From Nitrospirota bacterium (GTDB taxonomy: Bacteria > Nitrospirota > Thermodesulfovibrionia > Thermodesulfovibrionales > JdFR-85), in contig QIJG01000090.1 of the NCBI GenBank assembly GCA_003232715.1, forward strand, positions 1-7,256: 7,256 nt of DNA, written 5' to 3'. A program made the translations under genes and the position numbers. Below are positions 1-5,096 of this stretch, piece by piece. Under the pieces are notes generated by a model. The model saw only the letters and a program-made list of their open reading frames with translations, did not search any database and was not told where the DNA came from. Position 1 is the first letter of the stretch. Each line of letters opens with the position of its first letter.

Positions 1-508
1 CAAAGGATGTCTCAAGCCCGGCCTGTGAATATAGCCGGTCATTGCCCTCACGCGTCAGTCCCTCGGGTCCGTTGTCCACGTCCAGCAGAATGGCATCATA
101 TGCCCTTTTTTTCTGTTTCAGCACCTGCCCCACATCACTTTCGCTTACAGTGACCCTGCCGTCCTGAAGAGGGTTGCCGGACAGCTCGGCAAGGGGGCCT
201 CTGTTCCATTTCACTACTGCGGGCACTAATTCAGATACAACTATCCGGGCACCAGGACTGAGACATTTAAGCGACGATGCCAATGTAAACCCCATGCCGA
301 GTCCTCCTATCAGTATCCGGGGACTGCCGTTTCCTGTAATCCTTTCACATGCAAGCTCGGCCAGGGCTTCCTCTGATCCATGAGCACTGCTGTTCATAAG
401 CTCATGACCGTTCACCCTTATCGAATATTCTTCGCCGCGCCTGTACAGGCAAATCTCCCCTCCATTTCCGGGGACCGGTGCGCATTCGAGCCGTTCCCAT
501 GGAATCAT
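1..508 (-). CDS. Spermidine synthase-like SAM-fold protein (partial, C-terminus outside window)
   Basis: The reading frame opens at an ATG (508-506) and runs without a stop to the left edge, giving 169 residues of an incomplete protein. A GAGG five bases before the ATG is a good ribosome binding site, and no other start codon lies in frame after the upstream in-frame stop. The fold is recognisable as the Rossmann-like core of spermidine synthases and related SAM-type methyltransferases. It has a nucleotide-binding glycine loop ILIGGLGMG (65-73), an acidic residue after the next strand (SELVP, 92-96), and a LLDVDNGPEGLT segment (141-152) where the substrate-side acidic motif lies in this family. 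HGSEEALAEL (43-52) is also typical. The true substrate is uncertain: many short proteins of this type are annotated as spermidine synthase without evidence of polyamine synthesis. It follows the zinc-ribbon gene by 26 bases and is probably its operon partner. Confidence 0.82.
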   Translation of the reverse strand, partial: MIPWERLECAPVPGNGGEICLYRRGEEYSIRVNGHELMNSSAHGSEEALAELACERITGNGSPRILIGGLGMGFTLASSLKCLSPGARIVVSELVPAVVKWNRGPLAELSGNPLQDGRVTVSESDVGQVLKQKKRAYDAILLDVDNGPEGLTREGNDRLYSQAGLETSF

Positions 509-534
509 GAATGCCTCATCTCTCTTTTCCCATG

Positions 535-768
535 CTAATCAATCTCTATAATCAGACCGCAGTCTTCACATCTGTATCTCACCCTTCCAGTCTCTTTTGC
601 TGCAACCTCTTCAAAGTCAAACCGCTTGCTGCCGTTTATTTCATAACATTCAGGACAGTAGCCCCCTCCGAGTTCATCGGCCTTTATCGTCAGATGGCAG
701 TGCCGGCAGCGCAGCACGTTCTTTTTGTCAGTCAATAGATCGAGAATGGTGTGTTTGCAGGAAGACAC
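535..768 (-). CDS. Small zinc-ribbon protein, 77 aa, function unknown
   Basis: This 77-residue protein has three CxxC pairs, at C21-C24 (CRHC), C38-C41 (CPEC) and C67-C70 (CEDC), plus an N-terminal C4-K-H6. This is enough for one or two zinc sites. The first two pairs look like a single zinc ribbon. The third pair sits in a C-terminal RYRCEDCGLII hairpin that resembles a rubredoxin-like knuckle. The start is a GTG at 768; a GAGGG at 780-784, inside the end of ppiC, is 11 bases away and rather distant. The gap to the ppiC stop is only 8 bases, so translation is probably coupled. The plus-strand frame over the same bases lacks a plausible protein composition. I infer a nucleic-acid or protein-binding adaptor role from the zinc ribbon only; no specific function can be assigned. 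Confidence 0.75.
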   Translation of the reverse strand: MSSCKHTILDLLTDKKNVLRCRHCHLTIKADELGGGYCPECYEINGSKRFDFEEVAAKETGRVRYRCEDCGLIIEID

Positions 769-776
769 AATGACTT

Positions 777-1055
777 TTACCCTCTGCTCGTAATTTTAAT
801 AAGGTGATAGCCAAACCGGGTCTTGATTGGGCCGTGCACTTTTCCAACTTCCTCGCTGAATACGACTTCATCAAATTCCTTTACCATCTGTCCAGGTGAA
901 AATTTACCCAGCTCTCCACCCTGTTGTCCCGAAGGGCACCGGGAATGCTCCTTTGCCATCCGGGCAAAATCAGCTCCCTCTTCAATCTGTTTCCTGATGT
1001 TTGAGCACTCTTCCTCAGTCTTTACCAGGATGTGACTTGCAGCAGCTTTAGCCAT
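777..1055 (-). CDS. ppiC: Small parvulin-type peptidyl-prolyl cis-trans isomerase PpiC
   Basis: PpiC catalyses cis-trans isomerisation of Xaa-Pro peptide bonds and helps proteins fold, here in the cytoplasm because there is no signal peptide. The 92-residue protein is a single rotamase domain, close to the 93 residues of E. coli parvulin 10, and aligns along its whole length from memory. Visible family residues are the active-site His8 (SHILVK), Cys40 in CPSG, the GGELG.F..GQMV stretch (46-58), Phe61 and Phe66, and the closing GYHLIKI (82-88) with the second active-site His84. The ATG at 1055 is preceded by AAGGAGA at 1061-1067, an ideal ribosome binding site. It lies 31 bases after the GIY-YIG gene and 8 bases before the zinc-ribbon gene, so it probably heads or joins a short operon. 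Confidence 0.95.
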   Translation of the reverse strand: MAKAAASHILVKTEEECSNIRKQIEEGADFARMAKEHSRCPSGQQGGELGKFSPGQMVKEFDEVVFSEEVGKVHGPIKTRFGYHLIKITSRG

Positions 1056-1086
1056 TGTTGTCTCCTTTTTACAGTGATTTTATTAA

Positions 1087-1404
1087 TTATATTACCCGTT
1101 TTATTTCCCTTATCCCGATTTTGCCTTCTACGAGCAATTCTTTCTTGATTTTTGTAAGCTTTCTTACCCTGTCTTCAACCTTCAGTGCAAGGCCTTTGTC
1201 ACCTATCTTCCTTTTTAAAACCAGTTCCAGCGGCGCCTTTCCTCTTAAATATTTCGAGCCCCGGCTGCCGCCCCTATGCTCTTCGAACCTCCTCTTCACG
1301 TCAGTTGATATCCCCGTATACAAGCTCCCGTCTTTGCACCTTATTAAATATAAAAACCATATCTCCATTTTATATGTATTGGCAAATAACTTCAGCTTAT
1401 CCAT
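1087..1404 (-). CDS. GIY-YIG domain protein, YhbQ/UPF0213-like
   Basis: This is a 105-residue single-domain GIY-YIG protein, the size of the stand-alone YhbQ/UPF0213 family. The GIY strand appears as LYL (18-20) and the YIG strand as YTG (29-31) in DGSLYTGIS. The catalytic-type arginine is probably R39 in KRRFEEH, with H43 nearby. The conserved acidic metal ligand is probably E77, before RKLTKIKKE. All expected nuclease residues therefore seem present, but the cellular substrate of these small proteins is not settled. The start is uncertain. ATG 1404 has only a distant AAGG, while ATG 1368 (residue 13, MEIWFLYL) matches where the domain normally begins but has no visible ribosome binding site. 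An 11-base inverted repeat brackets the 1404 start. The gene is 80 bases after ywbE and 31 before ppiC. Confidence 0.88.
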   Translation of the reverse strand: MDKLKLFANTYKMEIWFLYLIRCKDGSLYTGISTDVKRRFEEHRGGSRGSKYLRGKAPLELVLKRKIGDKGLALKVEDRVRKLTKIKKELLVEGKIGIREIKRVI

Positions 1405-1440
1405 AAAAAATATTGCCTTGTTTCATGGTTAAGCTGAAGT
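1389..1440. repeat. Perfect 11-bp inverted repeat around the GIY-YIG gene start
   Basis: ACTTCAGCTTA at 1389-1399 is exactly complementary to TAAGCTGAAGT at 1430-1440, with a 30-base loop. In the minus-strand transcript one arm covers codons 2-6 of the GIY-YIG gene. The loop holds the proposed start codon (1404-1402) and its weak AAGG. There is no T-run directly after the stem, so a simple terminator is unlikely. It could be an RNA fold that limits start access, or the remains of a small mobile repeat. Confidence 0.5.
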
Positions 1441-1484
1441 CGGTTTTAGCAGGTCCGGGAAAGCGGCAGCGTTAATGCGGAGTG

Positions 1485-1679
1485 TCATCTGCAAATCTCT
1501 TTGACTCGTCCCACATCTCCACTATCTAATTTTACTTTTATGCCATGAGGATGCGAAGGAGAATTTGTCAGGATAGCCTTGACAACTCCTTCAGTTAATT
1601 TACCGCTTTTCTGGTCTTGTTTTAGCACTATCCTGACCCTAATGCCTTGCGTTATATTTAATCTTTTTTTCCCGTCCAT
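1485..1679 (-). CDS. ywbE: YwbE family protein (DUF2196)
   Basis: This 64-residue protein matches the whole of the short YwbE/DUF2196 family known from Bacillus subtilis. The hallmark stretches are G-x-x-V-x-IVLKQDQ (12-23), GKLT-GVVK (26-34), and the most conserved part, ILTNSPSHPHGIKVKL (37-52), followed by GDVGRVKEI (54-62). It is predicted to be a small all-beta cytoplasmic protein, and I know of no established biochemical role. The ATG at 1679 has a GGAGG at 1693-1697, 13 bases away, which is longer than ideal; no in-frame ATG, GTG or TTG start lies closer to it. The gene is 127 bases after uup and 80 before the GIY-YIG gene, and a possible own promoter lies just upstream (1703-1729), so it may be transcribed separately. 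Confidence 0.9.
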   Translation of the reverse strand: MDGKKRLNITQGIRVRIVLKQDQKSGKLTEGVVKAILTNSPSHPHGIKVKLDSGDVGRVKEICR

Positions 1680-1702
1680 AACAATATTATATCCTCCATA
1701 CT

Positions 1703-1729
1703 ATTATAATAGCCATTGATTTTTTACAA
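1703..1729 (-). promoter_or_regulatory. Possible promoter for ywbE
   Basis: On the minus strand a consensus TATAAT lies at 1708-1703 and TTGTAA at 1729-1724, with a 15-base spacer that is two short of the usual 17. A start near 1696 would place the first transcript base within the GGAGG of ywbE, which weakens the case. This is inference from boxes only. Confidence 0.3.
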
Positions 1730-1747
1730 TGGGTGGTGTCACCCATT
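1728..1747. repeat. 8-bp inverted repeat downstream of uup, upstream of ywbE
   Basis: AATGGGTG (1728-1735) and CACCCATT (1740-1747) form a perfect 8-bp stem with a four-base loop. In the uup-to-ywbE direction the stem is followed by GTAAAAAATC and not a T-run, so it is not a standard intrinsic terminator. It overlaps two bases of the possible -35 box (1724-1729) and could equally be an operator. Confidence 0.4.
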
Positions 1748-1806
1748 TGCTCAGGGCCTATGGGTGGCAAGCACCACAAGGTCCCCCATGGATAGTACTG
1801 CGTATT

Positions 1807-3672
1807 TCAGGCGGATTCCTTTAATCTCTGCTCAAGCAGGGCCCAGCGTTCATAAGCGTCGGCAATATCCTTTTCCAGCTTCTCGATCTTCGATTTTGCC
1901 TCAGCCACCCTGCCTCCATCCCCTCTGTAGAATTCAGGATCTGCAAATTTCCTGTAAAACACCGCATGTTCTGCTTCCATTGATTCAATCATGCCCGGGA
2001 GTGCTTCTATCTCCCGGGTTTCTTTAAAAGTGAGTTTGCGTGGCCCCTCCTTTTTTTGACGGGGCCTTTTCTTTCCCGGCTCCTTCACTCTCTGATTCAC
2101 TGCCCCAGGTACACGTTGTCTCAGCCAGTCATCATATCCGCCGACGTATTCGCCAATCCTGCCCCCACCTTCGCAAACGATCGTGCTTGTTACAATATTG
2201 TTCAGGAATTCCCGGTCATGGCTCACCAGCAGGACCGTCCCTTTATATTCCATCAGCATCTCTTCAAGAAGTTCAAGCGTGTCTATATCAAGATCGTTTG
2301 TCGGTTCGTCCATGACGATTACATTTGAGGACCGTGTAAAAAGCCTTGCGAGCAAAAGCCGGTTACGTTCTCCACCGGACAAGACCTTTACAGACATTCC
2401 GGCACGATCCGGAGGAAAGAGAAAGTCCTGGAGATAGCCGATTACATGTTTTTTTATGCCGTTTACAGTGACGTACTCACCGTCAGCCACATTTTCCATC
2501 ACAGATTTTTCGTCATCCAGCTGTGCACGGTGCTGATCAAAGTATGCAACCTCAAGTTTTGTTCCCATGCGGACAGAACCCTCATGCTGTACCATGGTGC
2601 CGAGAAGGATGTTTATCAGGGTAGTCTTTCCCGAGCCGTTGGGGCCGATAATCCCTATCTTGTCTCCCCTCATAATTACCGTTGAAAAATTATCTATAAG
2701 TCTTCTCCCGTCAAATGTGCAGCCAATCCCCTTGGCCTCAAGCACAAGCTTCCCTGATCTTTCAGCTTCGTTAAAATTCATTTTAGCGCTTCCGGACAAC
2801 TCACGCCTCATACGCCGCTTCTGCCGCATCTCTTTCAACTCCCTTACCCGGCCTTCATTCCGGGTGCGGCGGGCCTTGATGCCCTGACGGACCCATGCCT
2901 CTTCCTGTGCAAGCTTTTTATCAAAAAGCGCATTATGGGTGGTCTCGGCATCCAGCAGGGCCTGTTTTCTTTTGAGATAGGTTGAGTAGTCACCAGGCCA
3001 GTCGGTTATCTTCCCGCGGTCAAGTTCAAATCTCCGGTCATGAGTTATGAAGAGGATGGTTCCCTTGTAGGCACTGAAAAATTCCTCAAGCCACGTGATT
3101 GATTCAATATCGAGGTGGTTCGTAGGCTCATCAAGCAGCAAGAGGTCCGGCTCACTTACAAGGGCCCTGGCAAGGAGAACTCTTCTTTTCTGTCCCCCTG
3201 ACAATTCGGCAACAGATGCATCGGCATTCAGCTTAAGCTTTGAGAGCACGGTCTCTACCCTCTGCTCTGAATGCCAGCCGCCTTCAGATTCTATTTCGTG
3301 CTGTAGCCGTTCAAGTTTTGAGAGAGCCCCTTCGTTATGATCGGATGACAGGCTGTGACTTATCAAGTGGTATTCAGAGATCAACCCGACTATCTTTCCC
3401 AGCCCTTCTGAGACCACATCAAATACCGGACCGCTGAGGTCATGGGGAACCTGCTGAGGAAGAGAGGCAATTCGCAGTCCCTGAGAATATATAACCTCAC
3501 CCGCATCAGGAAGAATTTCTCCGCCGATTATCCTGACAAGAGTGGATTTACCGGCACCGTTCCTGCCGACCAGGCAGACACGCTCCCCTGCCTCCATATT
3601 AAGCGTAACTCCATCGATCAACTCAGGGCCGCCAAATGCTATCTTTATGTTCTGCAGACTTAGTATTGCCAA
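1807..3672 (-). CDS. uup: ABC-F family ATPase, Uup-like, with C-terminal coiled coil
   Basis: This 621-residue soluble protein has two ATP-binding cassettes and no membrane segments, as in ABC-F proteins that act on the ribosome. Cassette 1 has Walker A GRNGAGKST (36-44), signature LSGGQ (157-161), Walker B LLLLDEPTNHLD (177-188) and H-loop His211. Cassette 2 has GPNGSGKTT (343-351), LSGGE (431-435) and VIVMDEPTNDLD (451-462). The basic linker WVRQGIKARRTRNEGRV (260-276) and a charged C-terminal coiled coil (about 565-618) are those of Uup, which binds DNA and influences ribosome function and transposon excision in E. coli. All catalytic residues are present. One oddity: about nine residues usual between the H-loop segment HDRRF and ELDRGK are missing at 215/216. 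The start is TTG, supported by GAGGT at 3678-3682 five bases away. The gene leads the left-hand block. Confidence 0.93.
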   Translation of the reverse strand: MAILSLQNIKIAFGGPELIDGVTLNMEAGERVCLVGRNGAGKSTLVRIIGGEILPDAGEVIYSQGLRIASLPQQVPHDLSGPVFDVVSEGLGKIVGLISEYHLISHSLSSDHNEGALSKLERLQHEIESEGGWHSEQRVETVLSKLKLNADASVAELSGGQKRRVLLARALVSEPDLLLLDEPTNHLDIESITWLEEFFSAYKGTILFITHDRRFELDRGKITDWPGDYSTYLKRKQALLDAETTHNALFDKKLAQEEAWVRQGIKARRTRNEGRVRELKEMRQKRRMRRELSGSAKMNFNEAERSGKLVLEAKGIGCTFDGRRLIDNFSTVIMRGDKIGIIGPNGSGKTTLINILLGTMVQHEGSVRMGTKLEVAYFDQHRAQLDDEKSVMENVADGEYVTVNGIKKHVIGYLQDFLFPPDRAGMSVKVLSGGERNRLLLARLFTRSSNVIVMDEPTNDLDIDTLELLEEMLMEYKGTVLLVSHDREFLNNIVTSTIVCEGGGRIGEYVGGYDDWLRQRVPGAVNQRVKEPGKKRPRQKKEGPRKLTFKETREIEALPGMIESMEAEHAVFYRKFADPEFYRGDGGRVAEAKSKIEKLEKDIADAYERWALLEQRLKESA

Positions 3673-3677
3673 GGTTT

Positions 3678-3682
3678 ACCTC
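3678..3682 (-). promoter_or_regulatory. Ribosome binding site fixing the TTG start of uup
   Basis: GAGGT on the minus strand lies five bases before TTG 3672-3670. The protein begins MAILSLQNIKIAFG, where ABC-F proteins normally begin, so the TTG is the likely start. Confidence 0.7.
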
Positions 3683-3696
3683 AAATTGTAAGTGCT

Positions 3697-3728
3697 TAGG
3701 TTAATAGGTTAATAGGTTAATAGGCTAA
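3697..3728. repeat. Tandem 8-mer repeat, four copies
   Basis: Three exact copies of TAGGTTAA (3697-3704, 3705-3712, 3713-3720) are followed by the variant TAGGCTAA (3721-3728). The array sits just upstream of the uup ribosome binding site. Copy number of such arrays can vary by slippage. Confidence 0.9.
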
Positions 3729-3822
3729 AGGCTGAAGGTTAAAGGAAAAAACAATGACCACACAAAACTTAGGGTCTTTGAGAGATGCTTGATTTGCTTC
3801 AGCCTTCAGCCTTCAGCCTATT
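3719..3822. repeat. 20-bp near-perfect inverted repeat enclosing 64 bases
   Basis: Bases 3719-3738 match the reverse complement of 3803-3822 at 19 of 20 positions. The enclosed 3739-3802 holds no reading frame or recognisable motif. The arms are built from the same short repeat units as the neighbouring arrays. The structure lies between the membrane-protein gene stop (3834) and the uup start, both on the minus strand, and so could fold in a shared transcript. Confidence 0.75.
3797..3817. repeat. Tandem 7-mer repeat CTTCAGC, three copies
   Basis: CTTCAGC occurs at 3797-3803, 3804-3810 and 3811-3817. On the other strand this reads GCTGAAG, which also appears at 3731-3737 (GCTGAAG), linking it to the 8-mer array as an inverted partner. 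Confidence 0.9.
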
Positions 3823-3833
3823 CACCTGTATTT

Positions 3834-4418
3834 TCATTTTATATCAGCAAAATCTCTTCTGACCTCTTCAATTTTCTTCCTGTATTCCTCTCCGTCCCCA
3901 TACTCCAGGAATTTTCTGTAGCGACTATGAATACTGCGGATTTTTCTTGCATGTTTGATCGGACACCAATACTGTTCGGTCCTGCCCGCTACTTCCTGAA
4001 CATAGGCGATTAAGCCATTGAAGTACCCGCAATACATGCAATTTAACTTTTCTATTGCATTAAGGTATTTAAGTGCCTGACGATCTATCACTATATAGTC
4101 GCTCCGTTTTACTTTCGGGATTTTATACACCGGGAAACAAATAAACTGATAAATTGTAACAAATGAATCCAGGAGAAGTGCTGTGACAACACCAAACCAT
4201 ATTACCGGAACCGTTAGTATGTTTAACCATTCAGCATTGAATACATACTTATAAAGCTTTGTAGCAAGAGTTTTATGGTATTGTTTGATCTCTTTTTCAA
4301 AAGTGACCTTTTTCCCATGAATTTCATAGGAAAACTCCTTTTCCTTCTTCTGAATCTCCAAAGATAATCTTTTTTCGAGATTGTTTATCTCTTCAATAAT
4401 ATCCTGTATTTTCTGCAT
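3834..4418 (-). CDS. Membrane protein of unknown function with Cys/His motif, 194 aa
   Basis: I do not recognise a named family. The 194-residue protein has three parts. Residues 1-57 are charged and heptad-like (EEINNLEKRL...), probably a coiled coil. Residues 64-98 are strongly hydrophobic, long enough for one long or two short membrane helices, with D84 in the middle. Residues 100-194 are polar and contain C127-MY-C130, then W151-C152-P and H156. C127, C130, C152 and H156 would make a plausible metal or redox site, and the region around them (YLNAIEKLNCMYCGY) looks like the conserved core. There is no cleavable signal peptide. ATG 4418 has AAGGGG ending four bases upstream. It is followed by a repeat-rich gap and then uup on the same strand, and is divergent from the barrel gene. 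The role is unknown. Confidence 0.78.
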   Translation of the reverse strand: MQKIQDIIEEINNLEKRLSLEIQKKEKEFSYEIHGKKVTFEKEIKQYHKTLATKLYKYVFNAEWLNILTVPVIWFGVVTALLLDSFVTIYQFICFPVYKIPKVKRSDYIVIDRQALKYLNAIEKLNCMYCGYFNGLIAYVQEVAGRTEQYWCPIKHARKIRSIHSRYRKFLEYGDGEEYRKKIEEVRRDFADIK

Positions 4419-4651
4419 ATAACCCCTTTTAAATCCGTATTTGTATTACGCAATTTTAACATCTATATACAAAGAAAATCTCAGACAAATTAAAGATGCC
4501 GGGCTGGGGCAGGGGGGCAGGTCTCAATGGGTTCTTGCCCAAATACTTAAATCCTGACAGCCTCTGCCTTCTGACCGCATAAGCGTAAAAGTGCAATATA
4601 TAATTTAACCTCAATACCCTGAGCGATTGATTATTCTGTAATAGTTCAGTA

Positions 4652-4674
4652 CCCCCTCCCCCTAACCCCCTCCC
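4652..4674 (-). other. G-quadruplex motif, minus strand
   Basis: The minus strand has four G-tracts of 3, 5, 5 and 5 separated by loops A, TTA and A. This fits the short-loop pattern expected of very stable quadruplexes. The call is from pattern alone. Confidence 0.6.
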
Positions 4675-4742
4675 GCCAGGGGTACTTGATAGTGCATTCC
4701 TCTCTGGCAAGGCAGCACCCCCTTTGTTCCCTCCCCCTTGAC

Positions 4743-4763
4743 GGGGGAGGGTCAGGGTGGGGG
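4743..4763 (+). other. G-quadruplex motif, plus strand
   Basis: The plus strand has G-tracts of 5, 3, 3 and 5 with loops A, TCA and T. The first two tracts also pair in the inner hairpin of the palindromic repeat, so duplex stem and quadruplex would compete. Confidence 0.6.
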
Positions 4764-5012
4764 TGAACTTTCTTTACTTATGGGATATCATAGAAGTAAC
4801 GGTTGCATCGTTAAGCTCCTCGTAATGTATAGTTGTCTGTAATTCCTGGATTCTACAATATCATACTCGATCCGGGACTGGGAAAAATGATTAAGAGACC
4901 ATCTTGAAACCTGAAAATTCATATCAAAGAATGATACATCCTGCCTATCCTGATATTTTTTTAAATCAACTAAGAGCAAAAAACGGAGGGAATCATGGGA
5001 TTAGACGGTGCA

Positions 5013-5021
5013 TGGTATAAT
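5013..5021 (+). promoter_or_regulatory. Possible extended -10 promoter for the barrel gene
   Basis: TGGTATAAT is a perfect extended -10 (TGn plus TATAAT). No recognisable -35 lies 16-18 bases upstream, which extended -10 promoters can tolerate. A transcript from about 5028 would give a leader of roughly 70 bases before the ATG at 5097. It would exclude the alternative upstream start at 4995. Confidence 0.4.
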
Positions 5022-5083
5022 GAGTTAGGTGCAGACGGGCTACATGATACTGGATTGCCTGTTAAATTAACGGAAGGATTTAA

Positions 5084-5090
5084 AGGAGGT
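5084..5090 (+). promoter_or_regulatory. Strong Shine-Dalgarno deciding the start of the barrel gene
   Basis: AGGAGGT at 5084-5090 is followed directly by ATG 5091 (no spacing) and then by in-frame ATG 5097 after six bases. The six-base spacing favours 5097, which also places the signal peptide at the very N-terminus. A second GGAGGG at 4985-4990 stands four bases before another in-frame ATG at 4995. Confidence 0.75.
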
Positions 5091-5096
5091 ATGGCG

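Larger units (their letters stand above)
4648..4765. repeat. G/C-tract palindromic repeat, MITE/REP-like, two units
   Basis: The left unit is bounded by AGTACCCC (4648-4655) and its complement GGGGTACT (4679-4686). The right unit has nested stems: an outer CACCCCC (4716-4722) with GGGGGTG (4759-4765), and an inner CCCTCCCCC (4729-4737) with GGGGGAGGG (4743-4751) around the loop TTGAC. Both units begin with ACCCCCT, so they may be two copies of one element, the first truncated. Similar C-tract/G-tract palindromes are common dispersed repeats in several environmental bacteria, from memory. No transposase is present. Confidence 0.7.
4419..4994. other. Gene-free divergent intergenic region with G/C-rich repeat
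   Basis: No frame here has a credible protein. The two minus-strand open frames (4456-4710, 4788-4979) have no family resemblance and no good start signals, and the first reads through the G-rich repeat. The left part (4490-4645) is ordinary sequence with one G-rich run near 4500-4521. The centre (4648-4765) is the palindromic repeat listed separately. The right part (4770-4980) is AT-richer with no clear motif. Promoters for the divergent genes should lie in this interval, but I could not name a convincing one for the minus-strand gene. Confidence 0.6.

Noticed and set aside
174..383. Plus-strand open frame, 69 aa
   Set aside because: It lies antisense to the spermidine synthase-like frame, which shows clear family motifs; this frame has none.
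1055..1432. Plus-strand open frame, 125 aa
   Set aside because: It is antisense to the GIY-YIG gene, and its Ser/Phe/Leu-rich composition is what the opposite strand of that gene produces.
2040..3663. Several plus-strand open frames over uup
   Set aside because: All are antisense shadows of the ABC-F gene, with no motifs and no ribosome binding sites of note.
3697..3822. CRISPR-like array
   Set aside because: The repeat units are only 7-8 bases and are directly tandem without spacers, and no cas genes are present.
4494..4521. Third G-quadruplex motif in the G-rich run
   Set aside because: Only three tracts of three or more G are close together; the fourth is over ten bases away, so the pattern is weak.
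4456..4710. Minus-strand open frame, 84 aa
   Set aside because: It begins near the G-rich repeat and translates it as Gly/Arg low-complexity sequence; no family resemblance.
4788..4979. Minus-strand open frame, 63 aa
   Set aside because: No recognisable domain and no good ribosome binding site; it lies in the likely promoter region of the barrel gene.
4981..5096. Possible riboswitch leader upstream of the barrel gene
   Set aside because: I looked for known aptamer patterns and found no matching conserved core; the stretch is also open in frame.
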